From Butyrivibrio sp. (GTDB lineage Bacteria; Bacillota; Clostridia; Lachnospirales; Lachnospiraceae): 55,425 nucleotides of DNA. The DNA lies in assembly GCA_015056565.1 (NCBI GenBank), contig SVGB01000019.1, forward strand, positions 1-55,425, in the 5' to 3' direction. The notes beneath the pieces are model-generated. The model saw only the letters and a program-made list of their open reading frames with translations. It made no database searches and was not told the origin of the DNA. The position numbers and the translations under genes were made by a program. This document shows, in pieces, positions 8,486-16,506 of this stretch (positions within the stretch are counted from its first letter, which is position 1; each line of letters starts with the position of its first letter).

Positions 8486-9898
8486 TTAAACTGGGTAAGC
8501 GCCGTTCTTAGTATCAGCTGCTGTAACATCAACCTTGTTCTGCTGAGCATCACGATACTTGAAGAAATCTGTAGCAACCTGTGGGAACAGTGCATATGAA
8601 AGCACGTCCTCATCCTGCTGCTTGTACTGCTTAACAGCCTCTTCAAACTCAGGAAGTCCTGGCTTAAGTCTGTCAGCAGGTCTGCAGGTAACAACTTCTC
8701 TGTCACCAATGATCTTCTTCTGAACTTCAGGATTGAAAGGCTTGATTGTCTTACCATATTCACCAGCAAGAAGGTCCTTGGTCTGGTCAGTAGCAACCTT
8801 GTATCTCTCGCCCATAAGAACGTTCATAACAGCCTGTGTACCAACGATCTGTGAAGAAGGTGTTACAAGAGGTGGCTCACCGAAGTCCTTACGAACCCGA
8901 GGGATTTCCTCAAGAACGGTGTTGTACTTGTCGCTGGCATTCTGCTCCTTGAGCTGGCTAACCATGTTAGAAAGCATTCCACCAGGAACCTGGTACATAA
9001 GGGTCTTGATGTTAACGCCAAGAACCTTAGGATCCATAAGACCGCTCTTTAAGCACTCTTCTCTATATGGTCTGAAGTAATCAGCAATCTCTGCAAGAAC
9101 CTTCTGATCAAGTCCAGTCTCGAAAGGCTGTCCCTTGAATGCCTCAACCATAACCTCTGTAGCTGGCTGTGATGTTCCAAGAGCAAATGGAGAAATAGCA
9201 CAGTCAATAATATCAACACCAGCCTCAGCAGCCTTCATATATGTCATGCTGGCAACACCTGAAGTGTAGTGTGTGTGAAGATCAATAGGAAGTTTTGTAG
9301 CACTCTTAAGTGCCTTAACAAGCTTCTCTGCCTCGTAAGGAAGAAGAAGTCCAGCCATATCCTTGATACAGATAGAATCTGCACCCATGCTCTCGATATC
9401 TTTTGCAATATTCATCCAGTAGTCAAGAGTGTATGCATCGCCAAGAGTGTAAGCAAGAGCAATCTGAGCATGTCCGCCCTCTTTCTTACAAGCCTTAACA
9501 GAAGCCTCAAGGTTTCTAAGATCGTTAAGGCAGTCGAAAATACGGATAATATCGATACCGTTTGCGATTGACTTCTGTACGAAGTACTCAACAACGTCAT
9601 CTGGATAGTGCTTATATCCAAGGATGTTCTGTCCACGAAGGAGCATCTGAAGCTTGGTGTTCTTGAAACCTGCACGAAGCTTACGAAGTCTCTCCCATGG
9701 ATCCTCCTTTAAGAATCTCATTGAAGCATCAAATGTAGCACCGCCCCAGCACTCTACTGCATTGTATCCTACCTTATCCATTGTCTCAATGATAGGAAGC
9801 ATGATCTCAGTAGGCATTCTGGTAGCGATCAGGGACTGATGAGCATCACGCAGAACAGTCTCATTAATGCGAACTGGTTTTTTCTCTAATTCTGCCAT
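8486..9898 (-). CDS. oadA: Oxaloacetate decarboxylase alpha subunit / pyruvate-type carboxyltransferase without biotin domain
   Basis: About 470 residues of the HMGL-like plus PYC_OADA carboxyltransferase family (ETVLRDAHQSLIATRM, ECWGGATFDA, SICIKDMAGLL, LPIDLHTHYTSG). It moves CO2 between oxaloacetate/pyruvate and a biotin carrier. The polypeptide stops where classical OadA would continue into its biotinyl domain; the free carrier encoded three genes upstream supplies this. The start at 9898 (MAELEKK) is 12 nt after AAAGG; the ATG at 9910 abuts the site and is less likely. It is the last gene of the carboxylase cluster. It could equally be the 5S-like subunit of a transcarboxylase. Confidence 0.93.
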   Translation of the reverse strand: MAELEKKPVRINETVLRDAHQSLIATRMPTEIMLPIIETMDKVGYNAVECWGGATFDASMRFLKEDPWERLRKLRAGFKNTKLQMLLRGQNILGYKHYPDDVVEYFVQKSIANGIDIIRIFDCLNDLRNLEASVKACKKEGGHAQIALAYTLGDAYTLDYWMNIAKDIESMGADSICIKDMAGLLLPYEAEKLVKALKSATKLPIDLHTHYTSGVASMTYMKAAEAGVDIIDCAISPFALGTSQPATEVMVEAFKGQPFETGLDQKVLAEIADYFRPYREECLKSGLMDPKVLGVNIKTLMYQVPGGMLSNMVSQLKEQNASDKYNTVLEEIPRVRKDFGEPPLVTPSSQIVGTQAVMNVLMGERYKVATDQTKDLLAGEYGKTIKPFNPEVQKKIIGDREVVTCRPADRLKPGLPEFEEAVKQYKQQDEDVLSYALFPQVATDFFKYRDAQQNKVDVTAADTKNGAYPV

Positions 9899-9931
9899 AT
9901 CTATATTCATCCTTTCTGTAAATTCTAATAT

Positions 9932-11074
9932 TTAAACTCCGAAGACTGCCATGAAGGTTCCCGCAACTACCGCAGTACCGATAACTCCGGCAACGTTAGG
10001 CCCCATAGCATGCATCAGAAGGAAGTTTGAAGGATCATACTCTGAACCAACCTTCTGAGAAACACGGGCAGCCATAGGTACAGCAGATACACCAGCCGAA
10101 CCGATAAGCGGATTGATCTTGCCTCTGGTAATAAGGCAAAGAAGTTTACCAAGAAGACATCCTGCAGCAGTACCAAATGCAAAGGCAATAAGTCCAAGAA
10201 CTACGATGATAAGTGTAGTTGTGTTAAGGAAAGCCTCAGCACTAGTTGTAGCTCCAACAGATGTTCCAAGAAGGATAACTACGATGTACATAAGTGCATT
10301 GGATGCTGTCTCCTGGAGCTGACGAACAACGCCAGACTCTCTGAAGAGGTTACCAAGCATCAGCATACCGATAAGAGGTGCTGTTGTTGGAAGGATCATA
10401 CTTACAACGATCGTAACGATGATAGGGAAAAGGATCTTCTCAAGCTTGGATACTTCTCTAAGCTGCTGCATTCTGATCTTTCTCTCTTTATCAGTTGTAA
10501 GAAGCTTCATAATAGGTGGCTGGATCATTGGAACCAGAGCCATGTAGGAGTAAGCCGCTACGGCAATAGGTCCAAGGATTGATGTCTGATGAAGCTTACT
10601 AGCAAGGAAGATAGATGTAGGGCCATCAGCACCACCAATAATTGATACAGCAGCAGCCTGCTGATCGTTAAATCCAAAAAAGATAGCCATGAAATATGCT
10701 GAAAAGATACCAAACTGTGCTCCTGCACCCATTAAGAAACTAATAGGGTTTGCAATGAGGGGACCAAAGTCTGTCATAGCACCAACACCAAGGAAAATAA
10801 GTGATGGCAGAATGGCATATTCATCAAGGATGTAGAAATAATGTAAAAGTCCGCCTGCTGCACCAGCTGTTGGCTCAGCCATAATATCAGGATAAATATT
10901 TACAAGTAACATACCGAATGAAATCGGTACAAGGAGCAAAGGCTCAAATCCCTTGGCGATCGCAAGATACAAGAAAACAAGTGCAACCACAACCATGATA
11001 TAGTTGCCAGGTGACATAGTTGTAAATGCGGTCTGTTGCCAGAGATTAGATAATGTATTAACTATGTAATCCAT
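9932..11074 (-). CDS. oadB: Sodium-translocating decarboxylase beta subunit
   Basis: 380 residues, strongly hydrophobic with about nine or more membrane segments, and the family signatures [40 protein letters not shown] (conserved Asp of the ion path) and the C-terminal [19 protein letters not shown]. This is the OadB/MmdB/GcdB family: it decarboxylates carboxybiotin and exports Na+. Length is normal. AGAGG lies 5-6 nt before the ATG. It is flanked by the biotin carrier gene upstream and the carboxyltransferase gene downstream, so the energy of decarboxylation is probably conserved as a sodium gradient. Confidence 0.95.
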   Translation of the reverse strand: MDYIVNTLSNLWQQTAFTTMSPGNYIMVVVALVFLYLAIAKGFEPLLLVPISFGMLLVNIYPDIMAEPTAGAAGGLLHYFYILDEYAILPSLIFLGVGAMTDFGPLIANPISFLMGAGAQFGIFSAYFMAIFFGFNDQQAAAVSIIGGADGPTSIFLASKLHQTSILGPIAVAAYSYMALVPMIQPPIMKLLTTDKERKIRMQQLREVSKLEKILFPIIVTIVVSMILPTTAPLIGMLMLGNLFRESGVVRQLQETASNALMYIVVILLGTSVGATTSAEAFLNTTTLIIVVLGLIAFAFGTAAGCLLGKLLCLITRGKINPLIGSAGVSAVPMAARVSQKVGSEYDPSNFLLMHAMGPNVAGVIGTAVVAGTFMAVFGV

Positions 11075-11122
11075 TCGTATCCTCTTTCTGTTTTTTCAAA
11101 CTCGTATTTCTCACATCTAAAA

Positions 11123-11488
11123 TCAGTTAAGGGTTGCAAGAACTCTGCCAGCCTCAACTGCATCGCCTGCAGCTACGTCAATGCTTGCTACTGTTCCGTC
11201 TGAAGGAGCAACCATAGGGATCTCCATCTTCATAGACTCAAGAGTAACTACTGCGTCACCCTTCTTAACAGCCTGTCCAACATTTGCATCGATTCTAAGA
11301 ACCTTACCTGCTGCACCTGCCTCGATTTTAACTGATCCAGCGCCTGCACTTGCCTTCTTAGCTGGAGCTGTTGGAGCCTTTACTGCTGCTGGAGCCTTAG
11401 CTGCTACTGGTGCTGCGCCTGAGCCTGCATCTTCCTCTACTGTTACATCATATACGTTTCCGTTAACGGTTATTGTATAGTTCTTCAT
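11123..11488 (-). CDS. Biotin carrier protein of the decarboxylase complex
   Basis: 121 residues: a short N-terminal part, a flexible Ala/Pro/Lys linker (about 22-52) and a biotinyl domain with the ESMKMEI motif (biotinyl Lys87; the usual motif is EAMKMEI) and a matching beta hairpin at the end. The start at 11488 is chosen because AAAGGAG lies 5 nt upstream; an in-frame TTG at 11503 lies before that site. It should shuttle CO2 between the carboxyltransferase(s) and the membrane beta subunit. The equivalents are MmdC of methylmalonyl-CoA decarboxylase or the 1.3S subunit of transcarboxylase. Confidence 0.94.
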   Translation of the reverse strand: MKNYTITVNGNVYDVTVEEDAGSGAAPVAAKAPAAVKAPTAPAKKASAGAGSVKIEAGAAGKVLRIDANVGQAVKKGDAVVTLESMKMEIPMVAPSDGTVASIDVAAGDAVEAGRVLATLN

Positions 11489-11509
11489 TGTTTCTCCTTT
11501 CAAAGAATC

Positions 11510-12367
11510 TTATCTATTCTTTTTCCAATTTGTATTTACTTTTCTGATTGATCTTACCTGGAATCCATCAGTTGATGCGCTTCCCTCATATGCTGCAATA
11601 GCTGCTGCAATTACAGCTACCAGTTCAGCGTCACCAGCAAGGTCTTCCTTGTCTGCGATCTGAGCAGTTGTGTTGTCAATTGCCTGCTGCGCGATCTCTT
11701 TATCACTTACCTTCTTCTTTTTGTCACCAAACAAAATTGGGAACAGAGAGATAATAAGTGAAATTATAATGAGGACAGCGAAGGCCATTCCCATACCAAG
11801 AAGTGTATTAAGTCCGGCATTCTCAAGCTTCTCACCAGTTGATCTGTTTACAGTTACACCGATGTCTGTAGGAACAAAATCGTTGCCCATATAGATTTCC
11901 ATAAGAGCTGAACGCTTTGTTCCCTGAACAGTTGCGTCAATAACAAGAACGCCCTCTTTATTGACGTAGTACTGAACATCTGTAACCTCAACGTCTGACT
12001 GCAAAGTTTCAAGAGAATTGTAGCCAATGCTGTCAATAGACTTGTACCAGCTGTCATATCCTGATTCGTTTACATTGTAGTAAGCATCATTAAATTTCAG
12101 ATCGCCAGTCATGTTATTGAAGTTCATGGCAAGATCAAAATATGCCTTCTCTTCAAAATTCTCAGGAGTAACACCGCTAAGGAACCATTTCTCAAATGCG
12201 TCGTTCTCAACATACTTAGCATATTCAACGATGTTTTCCGTTTTAAACAGTTCGGAGTGATATCTGCTTCCCTCTACTGTGTTGTAGCTTGTGGTATCTG
12301 CGCCACATGCAGTAAGTCCAAGAAGGGATGCCATCATCACGCCCAAAACCAAAATTTTATGTTTCAT
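11510..12367 (-). CDS. Lipoprotein fused to an OadG-type gamma/delta subunit
   Basis: 285 residues from the ATG at 12367, which has GGGAG 8 nt upstream; an ATG at 12385 overlapping the previous stop lies before the ribosome site. A lipoprotein signal with LTAC precedes an extracytoplasmic domain of about 140 residues, then one transmembrane helix (GMGMAFAVLIIISLIISLF) and a cytoplasmic tail that ends like OadG/MmdD proteins (ELVAVIAAAIAAYEG, RSIRKVNTNWK). Gamma subunits normally consist only of the helix and tail and hold the complex together. The external lipid-anchored domain is an addition whose role is unknown. Confidence 0.85.
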   Translation of the reverse strand: MKHKILVLGVMMASLLGLTACGADTTSYNTVEGSRYHSELFKTENIVEYAKYVENDAFEKWFLSGVTPENFEEKAYFDLAMNFNNMTGDLKFNDAYYNVNESGYDSWYKSIDSIGYNSLETLQSDVEVTDVQYYVNKEGVLVIDATVQGTKRSALMEIYMGNDFVPTDIGVTVNRSTGEKLENAGLNTLLGMGMAFAVLIIISLIISLFPILFGDKKKKVSDKEIAQQAIDNTTAQIADKEDLAGDAELVAVIAAAIAAYEGSASTDGFQVRSIRKVNTNWKKNR

Positions 12368-12384
12368 TTTGAGTGCTCCCTTCA

Positions 12385-13815
12385 TTAAACTGTGCCGTGT
12401 TTCTTGGCAGGACGCTCATCTCTCTTTGTAAAAAGCATCTCGAAAGCTCCAATAACATACTTTCTTGTATCAGCAGGCTCTACGATCTCATCTACATAGC
12501 CCCTGGCTGCTGCACTTCTAACGTTGTTCTGGAGATTTGCATACTCAGTTTCTGTCTTAGCAACAGTCTCAGCATCCTTACCATCGGAAAGGATCTTAGC
12601 CGCAAGCTTGGCATCCATTGTTCCAATCTGAGCATCTGGCCAGCTGATAGTAACGTCAGCGCCAAGTGCCTTGGAATTCATGATAACGTATGCACTGCCA
12701 AAGGCCTTACCTGTAATAAGGTTAACCTTAGGTACTGTAGCATTTGCAAGAGCATATACAAGCTTGCCGGCAGCCTTGGCAACATGCTTCTCATCGCACT
12801 TGGTTGAGCCAAAGCCTGTAGCATTTGTAAGTGTAAGAACAGGAATATCAAAAGCATCGCAGAATTCGATGAACTCAGCTGCCTTGTTGCATGCATGTGC
12901 TGTGAGCTTATCATCAAACTTCTCTGCCTCTTTGCCGTTCTCATCAAAGATAGCTGTGCGGTTACCAACAAGACCAACAGTAGCACCGTTGAGTCTGATA
13001 AATCCAGTAACCATCTCTTTTGCGTAATTTCTCTTAGTCTCAAAGAATACGCCATTATCTGAAATCTGACCCGCAATAACTGCTGGATCAGCTGTAGCGC
13101 CATCGAGGTTCTCGCAGGCTCTGTTAAGATCGTCTGTGCAATCCTCAAAATTGTCGCTGTCTTCATTGTTTGATGGAAGCATTGAAACAAGCTCTCTGAT
13201 CTGAGCGTAAACAGAAGCCTCATCAGCTACAACGTCTACGTTACCTGTTTCTTCGCTCTGCCACTTAGCACATGAAGTATCAAGCTTCTCTTTGTAGTTA
13301 CCCTCAAGTACGTTAGGTGAGTTAACAAATAAAGAAGCCTTGCTCTCCTCCATGAATGTGAAGTCTGTGATAGATGGAATAAGTGCAAGTCCGCCACCAC
13401 ACGCGCCAAAGACTGCAGTAATCTGAGGCACTACTCCAGAAGCCTCCACCTGCTTAAGATAAATCTCTCCGAATGCGTTGAGGGCATCTGTGCCTTCCTG
13501 CAGACGAAGTCCTGCTGAATCGATAAGTCCGATAACAGGTGAACCGGTCTTGATAGCCAGCTCATACAGGCGAACGATCTTCTTGGCATGCATCTCGCCG
13601 ATTGATCCGCCAAGCACTGACGCATCCTGGCTGTATACATATACCAGATTACCGTCGATAACACCATAGCCGGTTACTACACCGTCTGAAGGTGTCTCTT
13701 CCTGTTTCAGATTGAAATCTGTGCTTCTCGCTGTCACAAGTGCGCCAATTTCAACGAAACTGTTTTCATCGAGCAAAGCATTAATTCTTTGACTCGCTTG
13801 TGAAGAACTACTCAT
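12385..13815 (-). CDS. Acyl-CoA carboxyltransferase (MmdA/PccB family)
   Basis: 476 residues of the crotonase-fold carboxyltransferase family. The N-terminal half has LIDSAGLRLQEGTDAL and FGACGGGLALIPS, and the C-terminal half LTNATGFG and GSAYVIMNSKALGADV followed by WPDAQIGTMD, which form the two oxyanion holes. It is slightly shorter than typical MmdA/PccB (about 510). It transfers carboxyl between an acyl-CoA, such as methylmalonyl-CoA or malonyl-CoA, and carrier biotin; the substrate cannot be read from sequence. GGAGG lies 6-7 nt before the ATG. It is the first gene of the sodium-pump cluster, and its stop touches the gamma-subunit gene. Confidence 0.92.
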   Translation of the reverse strand: MSSSSQASQRINALLDENSFVEIGALVTARSTDFNLKQEETPSDGVVTGYGVIDGNLVYVYSQDASVLGGSIGEMHAKKIVRLYELAIKTGSPVIGLIDSAGLRLQEGTDALNAFGEIYLKQVEASGVVPQITAVFGACGGGLALIPSITDFTFMEESKASLFVNSPNVLEGNYKEKLDTSCAKWQSEETGNVDVVADEASVYAQIRELVSMLPSNNEDSDNFEDCTDDLNRACENLDGATADPAVIAGQISDNGVFFETKRNYAKEMVTGFIRLNGATVGLVGNRTAIFDENGKEAEKFDDKLTAHACNKAAEFIEFCDAFDIPVLTLTNATGFGSTKCDEKHVAKAAGKLVYALANATVPKVNLITGKAFGSAYVIMNSKALGADVTISWPDAQIGTMDAKLAAKILSDGKDAETVAKTETEYANLQNNVRSAAARGYVDEIVEPADTRKYVIGAFEMLFTKRDERPAKKHGTV

Positions 13816-13893
13816 TTCTTTACCTCCGTAAATATATTTTTATGCACAAATATCGCAACTTTAGTCACAGTATAGTATAACATAAAAATCCTC

Positions 13894-13932
13894 AAAAAAA
13901 AGGGTAGAATGCTAAATAATTCACATTCTACC
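13894..13932 (-). terminator. Terminator of the scpA-scpB unit
   Basis: On the minus strand a 9-bp stem (GGTAGAATG / CATTCTACC, 13903-13911 and 13924-13932) is followed by eight T (13894-13901). It lies 8 bp after the scpB stop and upstream of the carboxylase cluster, whose own promoter probably lies at 13850-13890 (a TATACT sequence is visible there). Confidence 0.88.
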
Positions 13933-13939
13933 TGTACTT

Positions 13940-14509
13940 TTAAATATCAAGTTTTAATTGAACTTCCTGTTCAGCCTGAGCCTTAAACTCCTCAACCTGC
14001 ACAGTTCCTATAACTGGCAGCTCTTCAAGGCTTCGAACACCAAAGCTTCTAAGAAACTCCTCTGTGGTTCCAAAAAGAAGTGGTCTTCCCGGAGCATCCA
14101 GTCTTCCAAGCTCCTGAACAAGGCCAAACTCAACAAGTCTGTTTACAGCATGATCACTGTTAACTCCTCTTATCTTCTCAACTTCAAGCCTTGTAATTGG
14201 CTGCTTGTATGCGATGATAGACAGCGTTTCCATAAGTGAATCGGTGAGAACTGCCTTCTTAGGGGCCTTGGCTATCTTGACAAGGTACTCATACATCTCC
14301 TTTTTTGTACAGAGCTGAACAGCTTTGTCCAGTTCCAGGATTCCGATACCACTGTCTTCTTTGTTGTATTTTTCTTTTAAATATGCAATATAATCCTTTA
14401 CCTGTTTAGCATCAGTTTCCATCGCCTTCGCAAGTGAAGATATTTCAACTGAATCTCCCATGGTAAAAAGAATAGCTTCTACTATACTTGCGCCTTCTTC
14501 TCTGGTCAT
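13940..14509 (-). CDS. scpB: Segregation and condensation protein B
   Basis: 189 residues forming two winged-helix domains typical of ScpB (EGASIVEAILFTMGDSVE at the start; LSIIAYKQPITRLEVEKIRG, then PGRPLLFGTTEEFLRSFG). ScpB dimers bind ScpA and, with SMC, form the bacterial condensin that organises and segregates the chromosome. The start overlaps the end of scpA (TGA-C-ATG), with AAAGG upstream inside scpA, so the pair is translationally coupled. Length matches the family. Confidence 0.96.
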   Translation of the reverse strand: MTREEGASIVEAILFTMGDSVEISSLAKAMETDAKQVKDYIAYLKEKYNKEDSGIGILELDKAVQLCTKKEMYEYLVKIAKAPKKAVLTDSLMETLSIIAYKQPITRLEVEKIRGVNSDHAVNRLVEFGLVQELGRLDAPGRPLLFGTTEEFLRSFGVRSLEELPVIGTVQVEEFKAQAEQEVQLKLDI

Positions 14510-14510
14510 G

Positions 14511-15260
14511 TCAGCTTGCCTTTCTTGATGTGATCATAATGTCACCAAATGTGCCATCCTGCTCTATCTCGATCTCGCCCAGCTTCATCTCCTCCAGGAT
14601 AACAAGAAATGTAACTATTATCTCTGTTTTACTGGACTGCTTCTCTAACAGGCTCTTAAAGCTAAAGGTCTTGTGTTCTTTTATGTAAGCCTTGATGAAA
14701 AGAGTCTTGGCGTCCATATCGATTTCTTCCTTTTCGATATTGCCAAATTTACTCCTTATTGGATCCACCTTATCTTCCTGTCTCTTTAAAAGATCCTGGA
14801 AGATCTCATTTAGCTTGACAAGGGTTGTATCTCCGATGAGATCAGAAAAATCAATGGGCATCTCATAGTCCCTGACTTCCTTCGGAAGATTCTTTTGCCG
14901 AAACCACTGAAGATCTGCATCCATTTGCCTATCGCGAAGTTCATAGGCCATATACTTGTACATCTTATACTCAAGGAGCTTCTCAACAAGTTCTGCTCTT
15001 GGATCCTCTTCTTCTCCCTCTTCATTGACTTCCTTGGGAAGAAGCATCTTGCATTTGATATTCATAAGAGTAGCCGCCATAACAAGGAACTCGGAAGTAA
15101 CCTCCATGTCCTCTTTCTGCATGGCATTAATATATTCCATGTACTGTTCCGTAATGGTAACGATAGGAATATCGTAAATATCTATCTGGTTCTTATCAAT
15201 GAGGTGCATAAGAAGGTCAAGTGGCCCTTCAAACACCTGCAGCTTAACTTCAAGTGACAT
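14511..15260 (-). CDS. scpA: Segregation and condensation protein A
   Basis: 249 residues. The opening VFEGPLDLLMHLIDKNQIDIYDIPI is the ScpA hallmark, followed by YLVMA-type kleisin N-terminal helices (EFLVMAATLMNIKCKMLLP), an acidic linker and a C-terminal winged helix (EIIVTFLVILEEMKLGEIEI). It is the kleisin subunit that bridges the SMC heads together with ScpB. GAGGGG lies 8 nt before the ATG. Its first 11 bp overlap the end of the phosphoesterase gene. Confidence 0.96.
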   Translation of the reverse strand: MSLEVKLQVFEGPLDLLMHLIDKNQIDIYDIPIVTITEQYMEYINAMQKEDMEVTSEFLVMAATLMNIKCKMLLPKEVNEEGEEEDPRAELVEKLLEYKMYKYMAYELRDRQMDADLQWFRQKNLPKEVRDYEMPIDFSDLIGDTTLVKLNEIFQDLLKRQEDKVDPIRSKFGNIEKEEIDMDAKTLFIKAYIKEHKTFSFKSLLEKQSSKTEIIVTFLVILEEMKLGEIEIEQDGTFGDIMITSRKAS

Positions 15261-16125
15261 CTGAATTACCCCTCACTTTGATAACAGATACCTCTCCCGG
15301 GTTAAATAATCTCACATGAATAGTGTGAGTTCCAAGGCCGCGACTTAATATCATGGTCTTATTTTCCTTAACATACCTTCCTCCATCATATTTTGGAAAA
15401 AGAGCTATGGAAGGTGAAATAACTCCTCCTAATAAGGGAAGTCTGATGATACCGCCATGGACATGGCCTGAAACTGTAAGGTCTGCTCCCCACTTCCTGT
15501 ATTCGTCAAAATACAGCGGATTATGTGCAATAAGGATCTGGAACTTTTCTTTTTCTGAAGAAGTCAGATTTCCAATCTTCTTATCAAGAAGATCCGTCTC
15601 CATCTCCTTTTTTACTATCTTTTGAAAATATGCTGTTGGAAGACACAGACCAGTTATCCTGATATCATCCTTAAAATCTGCAGATTCATTATCAAGATAG
15701 ATAAGCCCTTCTCTTTTAAGGCTTTCTTTATATCTGGCAAATGCATTTCCAAAAACAGCAGTGCTCTCTTTTATCTTTTCCTCATGATTGCCATTTGAAA
15801 TATAAAGAGGATATTTCCTGGCAAGCCTCGTAAGCAGAGAAAAGGCTATTTCCGGATGAAACCTGCCATCTCGATGGTGCGCTGTAAACATATCTCCAGC
15901 TGACAATATGGCGTCAGGGTGAATATCATCGATTGCCCTTATAAGCTTCTCATTATCCTTGCCAAAGACATAGCTATGAAGGTCAGTGAGAAACACAAAA
16001 GTGTAACAGCCACTAACCTTGTCTGAACGAACCTCATACTCATAGATCTTGAAAGTATGGGTATCGTGATATATTACAGCAATAAGAACTGCAATTATCA
16101 GCGCCAGAATAATGAGTTGTACCAT
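15250..16125 (-). CDS. Membrane-anchored calcineurin-like metallophosphoesterase
   Basis: About 291 residues from the ATG at 16125, preceded by GGAAG at 7 nt. An open frame reaches up to 16173, but those codons come from the rpsU terminator stem and T-tract, so the longer start is unlikely. A signal-anchor helix (about 1-20) leads to a phosphoesterase domain with the metal motifs DLHSY, GDM, GNHE and GHVHGG, close to the YkuE/YaeI group. It probably hydrolyses a phosphoester at the outer membrane face; the substrate is unknown. It overlaps scpA by 11 bp and is likely transcribed with it. Confidence 0.88.
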   Translation of the reverse strand: MVQLIILALIIAVLIAVIYHDTHTFKIYEYEVRSDKVSGCYTFVFLTDLHSYVFGKDNEKLIRAIDDIHPDAILSAGDMFTAHHRDGRFHPEIAFSLLTRLARKYPLYISNGNHEEKIKESTAVFGNAFARYKESLKREGLIYLDNESADFKDDIRITGLCLPTAYFQKIVKKEMETDLLDKKIGNLTSSEKEKFQILIAHNPLYFDEYRKWGADLTVSGHVHGGIIRLPLLGGVISPSIALFPKYDGGRYVKENKTMILSRGLGTHTIHVRLFNPGEVSVIKVRGNSDVT

Positions 16126-16146
16126 CCGTTTACTTCCAAACTTTCT

Positions 16147-16176
16147 AAAAAAAAATCCTTGGAAAACATCCAAGGA
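16147..16176 (-). terminator. Terminator of rpsU
   Basis: An 8-bp stem (TCCTTGGA 16156-16163, TCCAAGGA 16169-16176, 5-nt loop) is followed on the minus strand by nine T (16147-16155), 15 bp after the rpsU stop. It limits read-through into the phosphoesterase-scpAB unit. Confidence 0.93.
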
Positions 16177-16190
16177 CTTTTCTCTTTGAT

Positions 16191-16367
16191 TTAGTTATAT
16201 TTGCGCTTTCTTGCTGCCTCAGACTTCTTCTTGCGTCTTACGCTAGGCTTCTCGTAGTGCTCTCTCTTACGGATCTCCTGCTGGATACCAGCCTTGGCGC
16301 AACTTCTCTTGAAACGACGCAGTGCGCTATCCAAAGTCTCATTTTCTTTAACTACTACAGTTGACAT
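16191..16367 (-). CDS. rpsU: 30S ribosomal protein S21
   Basis: 58 residues beginning [20 protein letters not shown] and ending in a Lys/Arg-rich tail ([15 protein letters not shown]), the full length and pattern of bS21. This small basic protein sits near the anti-Shine-Dalgarno end of 16S rRNA and aids initiation. A purine-rich GGGAGGG lies about 11 nt before the ATG. It has its own promoter (16462-16489) and terminator (16147-16176), so it is a single-gene unit. Confidence 0.98.
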   Translation of the reverse strand: MSTVVVKENETLDSALRRFKRSCAKAGIQQEIRKREHYEKPSVRRKKKSEAARKRKYN

Positions 16368-16461
16368 CTCTACTCTTACCCTCCCTTCAGTCCCTTCAAG
16401 TACATGACTGATTGGGTTATTTGCTATGCTTTGAGCCCATTTGACTCACATAACATCAATA

Positions 16462-16489
16462 ATTATATCATAAAAACATTTGTCGTCAA
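16462..16489 (-). promoter_or_regulatory. Promoter of rpsU
   Basis: On the minus strand TTGACG (16484-16489), 16 bp and TATAAT (16462-16467), with TG one base upstream of the -10 (extended -10). It lies between the alaS stop and rpsU, about 95 bp before the start codon. The -35 overlaps the loop of a weak A/T-rich hairpin (ACATCTTGACGACAAATGT) that may end alaS transcripts. Confidence 0.8.
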
Positions 16490-16506
16490 GATGTTTTTTT
16501 GAAAGA

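Noticed and set aside
8437..8796. A 119-codon open frame overlapping the end of the oadA-like gene
   Set aside because: It runs in another frame of a well-supported gene on the same strand, has low-complexity Leu/Ser/Arg content and no ribosome site.
12678..13223. A 181-codon frame inside the acyl-CoA carboxyltransferase gene
   Set aside because: It is out of phase with a clearly conserved family protein and has no family motif or ribosome site.
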